Below, one piece after another: positions 36,601 through 48,362 of a stretch of DNA of 64,000 nucleotides. Below the pieces are notes generated by a model. It did not search any database. It saw only the letters and a program-made list of their open reading frames with translations, and was not told where the DNA came from. Origin of the DNA: Eudromia elegans (Eukaryota; Chordata; Aves; Tinamiformes; Tinamidae); contig PTEX01000032.1 of NCBI GenBank assembly GCA_003342815.1, forward strand, positions 1,177,882-1,241,881, read 5' to 3'. The first letter of the stretch is position 1. Each line of letters starts with the position of its first letter. Made by a program: the position numbers and the translations under genes.

Positions 36601-39346
36601 TTCTCCCATTGCAGATGGGGGATCTTTGCCCTTTACAGACAGTATCCTCAGATTGCCAGTCATATACTCTCCTGCTCTGAAGACCCTCTTTCGAGACCCT
36701 CTCTTTTTGAAGTTTGAATAAATTTTTGGGAGAGTAAGAAAATGAGTGGTAGACAATATTTCCCATATAACAAAAGTGTAAGGAAGAGTTCTTGAGTTGG
36801 GAAGACTTTCTCAAAGAGCAGACTCCTGCTCCAGGCCCAGTGAGACATACACGAAAATAATGGAGATCTCTTGCAGTTGATGAACCAAGTTCCAAGAGAG
36901 GTCAAGACCCTCCATATGAGAAAGCCATTGAGCTGCACAGAAGACCCCACTCCAGCAGAGTCACGGTGTGAATCACCCATCCCAGGACTGGCACCCAAGG
37001 GCGACAGACGCTCACTCTACACAGCTAAAGTCACCACTGCCACATGGGAGTCCAACCCTAGAGCTTACAGCGGAGTGACAATGAAGTAACTCACTTTTTC
37101 TGTGTTGACTCATTGTCTCCACTAATGACAAGGCTCGGCCCTCTGCAATAAGCAAGATTAAATAGAAATGGTAGGCGTGAACATTAGCACAAAGACTTTA
37201 CTGTGTCCTTTCCATAAAAGCCTGCCCCAAAATGAAGCCACTCCAATTAGTCAACTGGAAGCAAAAGCAAACTGTTGATACTCGTCTTTAATATATAAGG
37301 CAGTAGTGGATTGAGCCAAAGTCACACCTTTTCGCCACACATGACTCACGTAACGCACACACTTAATACCTCACTTAATGAAATTTGATTAGAAACAGAT
37401 TGAATGGAGCGAATATTTTTACCTTACTGTAAGCTAGTGCACGCTGCACTCAGCGACAGGCCAAACAGGTTCATGGCCAAACTTCCTGCGCGAGGGGCGT
37501 ATCCCTCCCCAGCTATTACGGCCTCCCTAATTGCCGTGTTTGCTGTGAGAAGCCAGTGCGGGACCAACCACACAGCACCCTCCTCGATGCACCAAAACAC
37601 CCTCGCGGCTTGTGCAGCAGAGCCATGAGCAGCCTGAGCCCAAGGGTTGGCTCCCATGGACGTGCCCTCTTCCTCCAGCTCGTGCTCGGGGGGACCTTGC
37701 AGGTACCAGGATTAACGGCGGTTCAGCCTTGTCCAGAAACAAGGGTTTCCTCAGATCCCATCCACAGAAAGACTCCACTGTTGCTTAAAAATCCTCTCAT
37801 ACTGCTGCTGTGCCTACGCAAAACAAATCAGTGGGAGCGATTACCTGTTCACCTATTGTTTATTTACTTTTCCCAAGAACATGGTTTAGTCAGGCTGGTG
37901 TTTATGGCAAGAACTTGGTTGTCCTGAAGCAACGTGCCACAATGTGCAGCGAGTTAAAATAAGATTAAAGTAGGCAGGGCTTAGAAGGGGAGAGCAAACA
38001 AACCTTATTAATTTATTTCATGCATATGTGTATGCGTGTGTTTGTGGGCTGAACAGATGAAGCAAGAGGGGAGATTAGCATTTTTATGGATATGATTCCT
38101 TCTATTGCCACACACTCGAAAATCTCGACGGAGCTCGGGCAGTTTGTAAACAAGGACAGACACACTGCCAAAGCTCTCTGCATTTATCTATTACTGCATC
38201 AATTAATCCCTGCGTGTGTCTACCTGGTGCTCAGCGTTGGCTTACAGAGCCCCATGGGGACGGTTGATGGGCAAGGAGGACGTGAGGAGCTGGGGGAGCA
38301 GAGGCCCAGCAAGAGCATGATAGGTCTGCAAGGACCAGACCAGAGCCCTAAATCCCTGTCTGCAGCCACAGCCGTGCTGGGTACCAATACTGGGAATGGC
38401 AAAACCCAACATCAGGGTGGTGGGTGCAAAACACCAGGCTCATCTACTTGGTGCAAGAGTGCGAACGCGTCCGGCGGTGCCAGCGGAGTTCGGTTTGGCC
38501 GCACAGTTACCGTAGTGCTACGCGCTGCAGAAACGGCGGCAAATCAGTAAATTATACAACGGTGTTTCCTAGGAACGTAAGGCACAGCCGGATGATTCAA
38601 CGCATTTCAACAGCGCGGCGGCGTTTAGGCAACGCGCTTCTGCTTTTGCAGGCTCGGTGCTATCCCCGTCTGCACTCTCGTTTTCCCATATTTCAATTTC
38701 TCCTAACTGGCAGCTTACCTGTTATGTGGTCTCTGCTTTGGGCCAAGTCAAGCTGTTTTCCTCTCCTCAGTTGCTTTCTTTCCCTTCTTTTTCTTCTTTC
38801 TCTACCTCTTTCTTTCCCTCTTTCCTTGCTCTTTCTCCCTCTCTCTTCTGTGCTCTCTTTTTCTTGTAGTAAGAGAAAAAGCACTTTATATGTTCAACTT
38901 TTCTAAAAAAAAACTAATTCACCATTAGCGGCCAGCAAACTCTTAATTCTAGAGGTTATCAATTTGGACATTTTACAGAATTTTGTTCTGATCTGCCTCA
39001 CAACAGACAGAATTTTAAGTCCAGCTTTGCAGTATATTTTACAAAGGAAAAACTGGGGACATCAACAACAGCCCCTCATCTCAGGAAAAAGGGCCATTAG
39101 TGCCTACTTGACAGCTGCTCTTCAGGCTGCTAAAAGCAGCGGGAGACCCAGACCACTTCCTAGCATCCCATAGCAAACTTAAGATATGCGTGAGAAGCGT
39201 GAAAGTTAAAACTGGCCTGTGACACCAAAAAGGGCAGGGCAGATTGAAGAGCATTGTCAATACTGCACATCCTTGCAACCACAAGAAGTTCACTAAACAG
39301 CACTAGCTGGTCCTAGGAAAAAAGCCATGAAATGCACTACAAATAG

Positions 39347-39389
39347 AATATATAAATATATATATATGTATATATATGTATCTATATAT
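39347..39389. repeat. AT microsatellite
   Basis: Imperfect (TA)n with TATG and TATC units, in intron 1. Confidence 0.9.
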
Positions 39390-40881
39390 CTGCCCAGGCA
39401 ACACTGAGTATCTAGTGCTACAAGGAGATTCCGGGTTGTGCGTCTTCGTCATCTCCCCAGATGTGGCCAATGTTCAGTGTTCCCATAGTGCAAAGAAGAA
39501 CTGAATCACTCTCCTTTCAACCTTGGCCTTGAAAGTACTAATGCACTAGAGACCCAAGGACTTACTCTGCAAATGAAATTTCCTATCTCCAGGAATTCTC
39601 TTATTCAATTGTATAATCTCTTCCACGAGATTATCAAGAGCTATCTCAAAACTACTGCGTTAATTGAAAGACTATTACACAACTCCAGTCTTCCAGTAGT
39701 CAGAAGCTTTCTTCTAATTTCCCAAATTTATTCACATATATTCTCATACAATTGGAGCTTGTGCCGATGCTATTCTTTGACTTACTTAAACAGTTTTTCT
39801 TTTTTCTTGTTATTTAGCCCAAACAGTGCGTACAAAGACTGATCGTAACCAGTCCCTTCATTTCTTCAACTGGATGGAGCTAAACCAATTCAGCTTTTTA
39901 ATCTCACGTCATAAAATAGATATTCCATTCATGTAATCACTTCACTTCTCCTCCTCCTATCCTGATTTAGCATTTTCTGATTGGGGTATCCGGAGGTATG
40001 CACCATACCCCAGTGTCCTACTGCATGAACAGTACACAACACATGTACCAGTGCTTTGCACACTGATAAAAAAAAAATCACTTTTCTTTCTGTATTTTTA
40101 ATGATGTTTTCCTTTGAGCAGCCAAGAATGGCAATATTCTCCTCCAGAGCTCTGTTCCCTGACGGCTCAGAAGGACCCCCCAATGAGCCAGCGTGGCCAC
40201 CTCGCTGCCTCCGTCATTGCCAGTCGAGGGGCTCCGGGTTTACTGTAGTTCTTACTACTGGTCTCAACGCTCCAAGTTTTGCATGACTTAGCACTCGGCA
40301 CTACTAAATGTCACTTTATTGTGATCATCACAATCAAGAGTCATCCAAATGCTTTTGTACGATAATCCCATGCTCCTGCACAAGGACAACACCTCCAAAC
40401 CTCGCGCCAGCCCACACTCCAACACGAGTCCACGCCGACTTCCTTCTCATCGGTCAGAGCAGCTGCTCTAAACACATGCAAGAGCCGTCCCAGGGGACCA
40501 GCACTAACCTCCCTCCATCCAGACAACTTTCTCCGAGTACAACTTTCATCTTTTCCTTAGACTGCTCCTTTTGCACCTTTCAGTTCCTGGATTGGGCCAG
40601 CCTCTTCAGTTTCTGAAAAGATGTCCTATGGGGGATGGTGTCAAACACTTCGTTTTAGGAGGTTTTAGATTAATTTCAGTCCTCTATTACCCCACTTAAG
40701 AAACCTGTTACATAAAAGAGACATTAGAATAGCCCTGCACAATCAATCCTTGATAAAATCTTGCCATATTTTAACCTGCTTCCTCATTATTTCCATGTGT
40801 AATTATTATTTCTATCAAAACACATCATGATCCACCGCATACCAGTGCATTCAAACCAGCAGGCCCGTAACACCCTGTATC

Positions 40882-40905
40882 TTTTTTTTTTTTTTTTTTT
40901 TTTTT
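40882..40905. repeat. T24 homopolymer
   Basis: Twenty-four T in a row, followed by GTTTCTTTTTAG. It could be a minus-strand poly(A) remnant, but the adjoining sequence is not recognisable as a retrocopy. Confidence 0.9.
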
Positions 40906-41424
40906 GTTTCTTTTTAGACTTTTTAGGGCCTTCACTTACAAGGTACCTCCACAGCCAAGACGTGATGAAAGGTCTTGCTACCAGACATGTGAGAGAAGGT
41001 GCCAATGCCCCCAGTATTGCAGGACCAGGTCATCCAGACTCCTTCATTTGTCTCACCAGGATATTTAAGTTTTGCTTTTTTCTTTTTTTCCACACTTTGC
41101 TATGAATAGCTTTCAGTCTCTCCCGGATTTGGTAGTAATTATACTGTAGTCCAGATTCTACAGAAGGTCCTGCTTCCACGGGCAAGTTGTGTCATTATTT
41201 AGAGACGCGAGTTCTCCTTTCAGTTTAGGCACGGCTAATTTCAGTTTTGTGTAAATTGACTAACTGCAGGTTTAGGTTAACCCAAAATTAAGTTTATTTG
41301 AACCCAAATAAGAATGTCCTCAGGGGAGTTCACATGAGGTGAATCAAATCACTTTAAAAACGGACTTGAACTCGGCCAGCGTAATCTTGCTGTACGGACA
41401 CGGCCAAAGCCAATGAAGGAATAC

Positions 41425-41435
41425 TAAGTAGGTCA
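41425..41435 (+). promoter_or_regulatory. consensus ROR/REV-ERB element in intron 1
   Basis: TAAGTAGGTCA fits WAWNTRGGTCA exactly, about 2.9 kb inside the gene from exon 1. NPAS2 is a known ROR/REV-ERB target in mammals. About one chance match is expected in 64 kb, so this is a candidate only. Confidence 0.3.
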
Positions 41436-41847
41436 AACTCATTAACTGTGTACACCTCTCTGCCATTTGATTGACTCTCGCAGCTCAGAGGCTGAGGAGA
41501 TGTAGAGCAAGCAAACACCTCTTTGCACAGGAGGTTTGTCAGGGCTCATGCACGACTTAAATCTCACCTAAAACCAGGGAAGTGGCACCACTTAAACCAC
41601 ACTTAAAACCAGGGCTCAAGTGGGACTTTAAGTGACAATAAATAGGCTCTGCACAGGGGCACTTTTCACTCAGTGTTTTGGCCACGGGGCAAGAAGGTCC
41701 CTGCTCCTTGTGGTCCATGCAGTCCCTGGGTACCGCAGCATCCTGGCACTCACCCTGAAGGAACCAGGAGGTGGAGGAAGAACAGCGGCCTCGGCAGCCG
41801 ATGGGGCAAGAAGAGCTCGGTGAGGAACTGCAGGGACACGGGGCGAG

Positions 41848-41885
41848 GGGACCGGGCACCAGGGACCGGGCACCAGGGACAGGGA
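41848..41885. repeat. two-copy 14-mer
   Basis: ACCGGGCACCAGGG is repeated directly, then a partial copy ACAGGG. It lies in a locally GC-rich part of intron 1. Confidence 0.85.
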
Positions 41886-44327
41886 CATCCTCAGTGCTGG
41901 GTTCTCGGGCCAGGCTTTGCCCAGGGCACATGGGGGTCCCGCTGGCTGCAGTGAGTGGGCGCAGCACGGGGGATCTGCCAGGCCAGAACGTGGCCTCAAA
42001 GTGCAAAGGTTCACGTGGCAGAAGGGTGTTAGCCAGGTCGTAAAACATAAATACAGTTTTGCACCCATCTGACTTCCTTATTAGAGAGGTTGGAATAAGT
42101 GAGATACAGAAGAGTATCATTTTAACTCCACCAGCAAAGTCTGGTCCATACTGTTTCGATTTTCATTGGTATTATTACTTTTGCTGAAGATCTATGATTT
42201 GCTAATAATCTAACTATTTCATTACAAGCCATGGGTTCAGTTGTTCTGATATACACACTATTCCTCTAATCTCGAAAGAACGAGCTATGCTGGCATTAAA
42301 ACCTTTTTATCTTGTGAATCTTGGGAGTTTGTATAATTTAGGGCAAAACAATGTGACTTCTGTGCCTAGGCAAGCCCTCGGTCCAAGGGGCAGAGACATC
42401 CTACCAAACGTCTCGATGCTCCTAACAAGCAGAAGTTGGATTTGACATCACTATCTCTGAAATTTAACGTGGCTTCCAACACTATGGGCCCTTAATTACA
42501 AACTACTCACCTGCTAATTTTAATCTTTACCCCTGAGCTATTTTTGAGTGAGTACTTGATGTGTGTCCTAAAGTAGCGAAATAACTTAATATAGACGTAA
42601 ACTGAGTGGCTGAAAAACAGGAACTGCCACAAACCTTATTGCCTAATTTCATTGAAATTTGCCATTTACTTTACAATTTTCAAAGCAGTTTTCTTTTTTC
42701 CTCTAGAGCAAATAATCCTAACACACAGCTCTGAAAGGATAACAGAAACAACCAGTAAATAATTGCTTCTAATTAAATTTACATCTTTCCTATTACCGCT
42801 TACCAGAAAACGTCTAAAGATTTAGAAGCAAACAGGTTTAGTTCAAGATAAGTGAATGTCTCCCATCCACAGGGACTTCCATTCCTGGCTTCACCAAAGA
42901 GCCAGGTCTTCTCACTGCTACTTGCTGCCCTTGCTGGAAGGGTGACTGTGACCCCAAGCACTGCACTGCTGTGTGTCCCTACACATGCTGCTCCTGTGCT
43001 CTGCTCAGGGCTACAGGGAAATGATCTATCTTTTTGGAATACATCTGCTAGAAAACCAGAAATCCACATATATTTTTCTGACTGGATAGCCATCATGATG
43101 CACTGAAGCCGAGCAAGTCCATAAAAACTGCACAAATCCCCAAACAAAATAGTGTGTTTCGCTGTAGTTTGTGCAGTACCCGGGTTTTACCCCGTATACG
43201 AAAAAATTATCCAGCATTTGGAACAACATCTGCAGGACCTCTGAAGCCCGTAAACCCAAAGCGGACGCATGAACGGTGCCTCTTTAGGCAAGTTCCCGCT
43301 GCTGCAAGTCAGGGGCTGGCAAAATAAGGACAAGAGAGCACCGTAAAGGGCTCGGAGCCGAAGCAGCTCCTGACCTTTTCCCATCTATAGGGCGAGCAGG
43401 TCTCGTCTCGTTAGGCAAATCAGCAGCTCGGCTTTCACTGCGCACCACAATAAACTCGGGTAATCAATAACCCTGCCCGCCCGGGTGACGCTGCACCCTC
43501 TCCAGCGGGCAAAGTGTGGCTCGTTTCAAGAGCTCCGAGCCCGGGCACCCAAGCGCCAGGGCTGCTGCCTTGCTTTGATCGGGGCGCTGCGCTGCCCGGC
43601 GGGATGCGACCCTCCTGCCCCAAAACGGGGCTGCGGGGCTTCTCGGGCAGCCCCTTGCCTGGAGCAGCCTTCAGGGACTGGGGGGACATCTGGGGACACG
43701 TCCAGTGCCTCTCAAGCACATCTGGCACCTCGCTTAGGAATCACGGAGGGCTCGGCGTGCAACACGTTTAAACATGAGCTCCGCAAGGATCGCTTGGCAT
43801 TTTCTCCCATTAAACACCGGTGCTCGGAGTTACCATTCACAAACCGGCAGCCGAAATGTTAGGAAGGGCTTTCGGAGGCTCCAGAATCCCCCGCTCGCAA
43901 CGTAAACAGTTTGTAAAATCAAACGACACGATAACCCGGCGGCAGGAGTAAGCACCCGACCTGGATGCTAGATGCTGTCCGTGGGAAGGAGACCTCCTGC
44001 TCCACCGTGCCCTGCAGACCGCCTCGTGCACGGGGACAGGGGGGTCGCCACGGGCTGGGGAACCGCGCTGTCCCCGCGCCACCGCCGGGCCGGTGTCCCC
44101 AGCGCCACCGCGGCACCTCGGGTGTCAGGAGCCAAGGCGACCTGAGCGCTAAGTTGTAGCAGCGAATTAAGACCCCCGAAACTTCCCCCGGGTCCGGCTG
44201 GAGGCTGCGGGAGGAGCGCGGGGCTGCGCGGGGACTTGCGGCGCCCCCAGCGCCGGCTCGTCCCGTGGCAGCGCCGGGGCCGGTACGCGCGACCCCCGCG
44301 TGTCCCCGTCCCGCCGCCCGTACGTAC

Positions 44328-44373
44328 CGTCCGGGAGGATGCGCGGGCGTCCCGCGGGCGCGCTTAGTGCCAT
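44328..44373 (-). other. possible upstream ORF of NPAS2 (first part)
   Basis: An ATG at 44373-44371 has G at -3 and G at +4, a strong Kozak setting. It begins MALSAPAGRPRILPD and reaches the donor with one base left over. If exon 1 joins directly to the start-codon exon at 25135, the frame continues for five more codons (ELCVA) and stops at TAG 25121-25119, eight bases before the NPAS2 ATG. Total 20 codons. This depends on the inferred splice. Confidence 0.35.
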
Positions 44374-44549
44374 GCCCAGCGCCGGCGCGGTGCCCAGCGG
44401 GCTCCAGGGGCTCCGGCCCGGGCTGCGCGGCGGGGACGCGGCGAGAGCGCGGGCAGCGGAGCGGAGCGCGGCGGGGCGGGCGCGCAGGTGGGTGCGCGCA
44501 GCCTGCGCGCTGCGGCCGCACTTGCGAAACTCGCCTCTCGCGGCGGCCG
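44328..44549 (-). other. NPAS2: NPAS2 exon 1 (5' UTR, partial, probable)
   Basis: A good splice donor, GGACG|GTACGTACGG on the minus strand, lies at 44328/44327 inside a CpG island. No other exon upstream of the start-codon exon is apparent. Human NPAS2 likewise has a noncoding first exon separated from the ATG exon by a very long intron. The 5' end cannot be set because the N run begins at 44550. This exon is inferred from the donor and the setting only, and further 5' UTR exons in the 19-kb intron cannot be excluded. An ATG at 44373 would open a short upstream reading frame. Confidence 0.5.
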
Positions 44550-44857
44550 NNNNNNNNNNNNNNNNNNNNNNNNNNNNNNNNNNNNNNNNNNNNNNNNNNN
44601 NNNNNNNNNNNNNNNNNNNNNNNNNNNNNNNNNNNNNNNNNNNNNNNNNNNNNNNNNNNNNNNNNNNNNNNNNNNNNNNNNNNNNNNNNNNNNNNNNNNN
44701 NNNNNNNNNNNNNNNNNNNNNNNNNNNNNNNNNNNNNNNNNNNNNNNNNNNNNNNNNNNNNNNNNNNNNNNNNNNNNNNNNNNNNNNNNNNNNNNNNNNN
44801 NNNNNNNNNNNNNNNNNNNNNNNNNNNNNNNNNNNNNNNNNNNNNNNNNNNNNNNNN
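44550..44857. other. assembly gap, 308 N
   Basis: An uninterrupted run of N inside the CpG island. Both edges are extremely GC-rich (GCGGCGGCCG on the left, GGCCAACGGCCCC on the right), so the gap probably reflects sequence that short reads failed to cover. It very likely hides the transcription start. Translations that appear open across it are meaningless. Confidence 0.99.
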
Positions 44858-44998
44858 GGCCAACGGCCCCGGCCGCCCCCCGGCCACGGTGAGGGGCGGC
44901 GGGCGGAGCGGCGCAGGCCCCTGGTCCCCCCTCGCCCCAGCGCCGCGCTCCACACGGGGCGCTCAGCACGCATCCCCAGCCCGCACCAAGCCGAGCTC

Positions 44999-45030
44999 TG
45001 ACGTGATTAGTCACTCGGTGCCGTGAGTCA
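44999..45030. promoter_or_regulatory. cluster of bZIP-type sites at the upstream edge of the CpG island
   Basis: Within 32 bases there are TGACGTGA (44999-45006, CRE-like), TTAGTCA (45007-45013, AP-1-like) and TGAGTCA (45024-45030, consensus AP-1). They lie just upstream of the gap-bearing promoter for a minus-strand gene. CREB and AP-1 input into clock-gene promoters is known in general. Use of these sites is inference. Confidence 0.4.
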
Positions 45031-48000
45031 CTCATTTAACATTTGCTGCTTCCTTCCTCGTGCGACTGCCTGCTTTTCTTTGTTTTTTTTTTTTTTTTTT
45101 CCCTTTTCTTTGCCCCTCGCTGCAGGGACGGAGCTGCTGCCTCTTCCCCACAGGTGCCCCGTGCAGTGACTGTGGCACAGGGAGCCGCCAGCAGCACACC
45201 CAGCGGGCAGCCCCCTCCTGCTGATTGCCCACGGTCTGCCCTGCATTTCTGGGCGCACCGGATCTCAAAGGCTCTGGCATCACCTCTGTTCTCCAGCCTG
45301 GCCTTCCTGCAGGGCGTTACAGGGAGAGGGGCAGCACTAGCCCTACCCACAGCTACAGGTGCTGCCTGTTTAACAGCACAGCGGGATGGCTGCAGGAACA
45401 AGAGGCTCTCGGTCCCCAGATCCAGACCGCTGACACTGCAAGCAGCCACATCACCCCAAACCAACCAGGCACCGTCCTTAAAACAGGCTAGACTCTTACT
45501 GGCCCCAGCGGTAAACTGCTCAGAGTCAGCACAGGGGGATACCGCAAAGTCACTCGTGGGCTGGGATGAGGAGACAATGCGATGAATGGAAAAGACGATT
45601 TTGGAAGTGGTTTGACTAAAATCTGGCCACAACGGGCCCAGTTATCACTGGGGATGCCCCGAGTAAGAGCTGGAGAGCGGCTGCATTGGTGCCTCTGCAG
45701 GCGCCTGCACCCAGGGCACCACGGAGCACAGGATGGGATGGGACCCGATGGCATCGGATTCCCGCACCTGAGTCCTGCCCCCAGGGAACCACCTCAGCCA
45801 CCCTCCGAGGACAGAGACTCCTCAGGAATGTCACTTCCCACTGTAACCGCAACGATACTGTTCTTGTACTGGGAAGCATTTCATTCACCTGAAGTGCCTC
45901 AACTAGACCCTGCCAGGCAGAGACGGAGCTGCCGCTGGGCTGGGTGAAAGCGAGGACTGCTCCCCTGTGCTAATGCTAACGGAGGTTTCATCTACAGTAA
46001 TTCAACCACCTCATTCAAAAGAACATACTCGCCAGCAAAATCCTTGCCCGAACTGAAAATAAATATAGGATTGTGAAATAGGTCTTTCTGCCAAGAAATA
46101 ATTCACACATTCCCAAAGACATAGCAGGTGCTGGGCAGCCTCTGCCACGTTCTGCAGTGTTTGACCTGTCTCCAGGTTTGCCCGTGTTGTTATTTTTTAG
46201 CAATGCTGCCTTGCAAAGAAGTAGCAGTAACAACAATACCAAGAGAAGATTACTTTTGACCCAACATAAGACTGTCAAAGAAGATGTACGCACGTTTACA
46301 GCCTCGCTCTGCGCAAGTCACCAGTGAAGCGGCGACCTCACAGGGATCACTAAGCAGTAACGCGACTAAACTAATAATTAAAGCGATAGCTTTTGCAGGA
46401 TCACAGTCTTTCCTCTGAAGTAAAAGGTTCTACAAACTTGCCTTTAAATTACAGGCTTCCAAAACCCATCGCCAGGACATATCTGTGCTACGCGACGCTC
46501 TGTCTCGACCCGGTTCTCCCAAGGCTGCGGGCACCTCCACCCCCAGGCTCCCAAGCGCCCACCCAAAGATTCACAATTGTGCCCTCGCTTTTTCAAAAAC
46601 ATTAACTCTGAGGCTTGGGCTAACGCAAAAGAAGAGAATAATAGGGAGCCAAGTGTGAAATCCTCTTGCCCTGCTGTGGAGAGGCTGGGGCAGAGGGGAG
46701 GCGGCCGCGGCGCTCGGGCGATACCCAGCGCGAGGGCCTTGCCCGGTGCCGTGCGAGGCCGGGCCCTGGCGCTAACTGAGCTGGCACCGTTGCACAACGC
46801 TATCGCCCTGACACCGTGTCACGCCAAGATTTTAAATGGCCTCTTTATTAGTCATCCTCTAGTGCTCTTAATTGTGCCTGATAAACAGGGCCCTTTTACC
46901 TTGCGCACACTTACCCTGCGTAGGAATATCACTAAAGACGCTCGCCATCCTTTTTGTACAGCGGTGGAGGGTTCGGAGGAATGATTAAGCATCACTATGA
47001 CAGCCGGGGGGTGTTTTAGCAGGTCCAGTTGCTGCATTTCCAGGTGTCTACTTTTGAGGTGCTGAGAGCTATCCAGATCCTTGACCTGGCAGAGGCTTAA
47101 CTCAATGCATAGGAATGAGTAAGAAAGGGTAGAACGATTTAAACATGCACCTAATTTTTTTTTTTGGGGACCAAGTGCTGTAGGTGGGTGCCTAACAGCA
47201 CAGAACTCACTTTGATCTTCTGCAAGGACTGAAATTCCTGATGATTAAATTAACACCTCTGAATTATACTATTAGTTATTTAACAAAATCAAAGTTGGAG
47301 GAGAAATAAATAATTAGGGGATTTTAGAGAACACAGTTGGCATTTCTGCAGTATATTGGTCACATTTAACGTAAAGCCCTGCCCGAGACTTTGCCTATGG
47401 GAAACTTTATCTAACTGCTGATGAATAGTGTGTGCTTTTGAATTTTAAAGCCTCACTTGAAAACTCCTGGAAATAACACTAAGTTGTCCTTTCTGTGTCA
47501 CGATGTCCCTCTTGCCCCAAATGTCCCTCTGCCCAGCACAAATATGCAGTGCAAGGAGAGCAGTTCACTGTGGCAGGGAACGGTGTTCCTTGTCCCTGGT
47601 CAAAAAACCTCCAGGATTTTTTCTTGGTGACTTCTCCAGCACGAGTGGGAGTCTTTACATCACTACCACCCTTCTGGGCTTCTGCCTTTAGAGCCCTTCA
47701 TCCAGCAGCACCCTGCAATCATCAGAATCCTTCTCCCCTTGGAGATGCCTTTTCTCTGGGCTTATTAGATTTTTTTCTTCATTTTCTCCTTTAAAAAAAC
47801 ACTCAAAAAATCCAGTTTGTGCCACAATCACATTCCAGAAGGCCCAGAAAAAGGGGCAGAAACTCCATTAAAGGCACACACAAAACCACATTTACCTCAT
47901 TGTGAACAGGATTTCCCTTCTTGTGTAAAATCTTGCATCCTAGTGGCTTCAGCAGCACTACTTTCTGTCCTACATAGCACCTTTCAGCACTGCTTTGAAT

Positions 48001-48362
48001 CTTTATGCAACTGCTTAAAAGGATTAGAAATATAAATGCATTAATCACCATTTAGGACAAAATTCCACATAAGCTTTCCACAACCAACTGGCACATTTCC
48101 CTTCCCATCATTCAGCACCTTTGTTTGTAGAAGGTGGTTTAACTTGGTTCTTGTCAAGGCAAGATTGGTACCCAAATTGTGTGGGTATCTAAAACCTTGT
48201 GTTTTCTTGTGCTCGCCTAGCAGCATGGTTAGCAAACGATTGCTGGGCCTAGCTGCACATATGTGGAATCTGTTAGCACTTGTTTGGAAAGGTGAGAGGT
48301 GCCAAAGTTAGAGATCTGGCCAGGAAAGAGAGTAAAAGAAGAGTTTTCATGTGGCTATCGTA
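45031..48362. other. upstream flank, no gene recognised
   Basis: A T-rich tract at 45079-45101 is followed by pyrimidines and CTGCAG, which would suit a plus-strand splice acceptor, and the next 500 bases are open on the plus strand. I find no protein similarity. The stretch 46780-46990 is AT-rich with TTTATTAGTCAT and CTTAATTG motifs and may be conserved noncoding DNA. Nothing else stands out. Confidence 0.55.

Larger units (their letters stand above)
25136..44327 (-). other. NPAS2: NPAS2 intron 1 (about 19.2 kb)
   Basis: This stretch lies between the inferred exon 1 donor and the acceptor TTTCCTTTCAG|AGCTC at 25136. I see no coding exon on either strand. Contents: a MIR-like SINE tail (30595-30675), an AT microsatellite (39347-39389), a T24 run (40882-40905), a CT-rich stretch (38758-38870), a two-copy 14-mer (about 41850-41885), a consensus ROR element (41425-41435) and canonical CACGTG E-boxes at 27498-27503 and 42012-42017. 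AT-rich blocks at 28140-28720 and 37200-37420 look like possible conserved noncoding DNA. The rest is unremarkable and repeat-poor. Confidence 0.65.
43950..45000 (-). promoter_or_regulatory. NPAS2: CpG-island promoter region of NPAS2, interrupted by gap
   Basis: From about 43950 to 45000 the sequence is very rich in G+C and CpG, with GGGCGG-type Sp1-like boxes near 44473. It contrasts sharply with the AT-rich flanks. It holds the probable exon 1 donor at 44328. No TATA box is visible in the readable part. The core promoter is probably inside or next to the N run. CpG-island promoters are usual for clock genes, and divergent transcription to the right is possible. Confidence 0.75.

Noticed and set aside
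40787-41005. Lys-rich minus-strand frame next to the T24 run, considered as a ribosomal-protein retrocopy
   Set aside because: The lysines are the homopolymer itself; no flanking ribosomal-protein sequence could be recognised.
27498-42017. CACGTG E-boxes in intron 1 as autoregulatory NPAS2/BMAL1 sites
   Set aside because: A handful of isolated hexamers in 64 kb is near chance expectation, and none is paired or next to a promoter.
43919-45035. Several long open frames across the N run
   Set aside because: Their length comes from the unknown bases. The visible parts are shadow frames of a CpG island.
45043-45585. 180-codon plus-strand frame with a hydrophobic start resembling a signal peptide
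   Set aside because: The hydrophobic part is a translated poly-T tract (LLFFVFFFFFSLFF), and the rest resembles no family.
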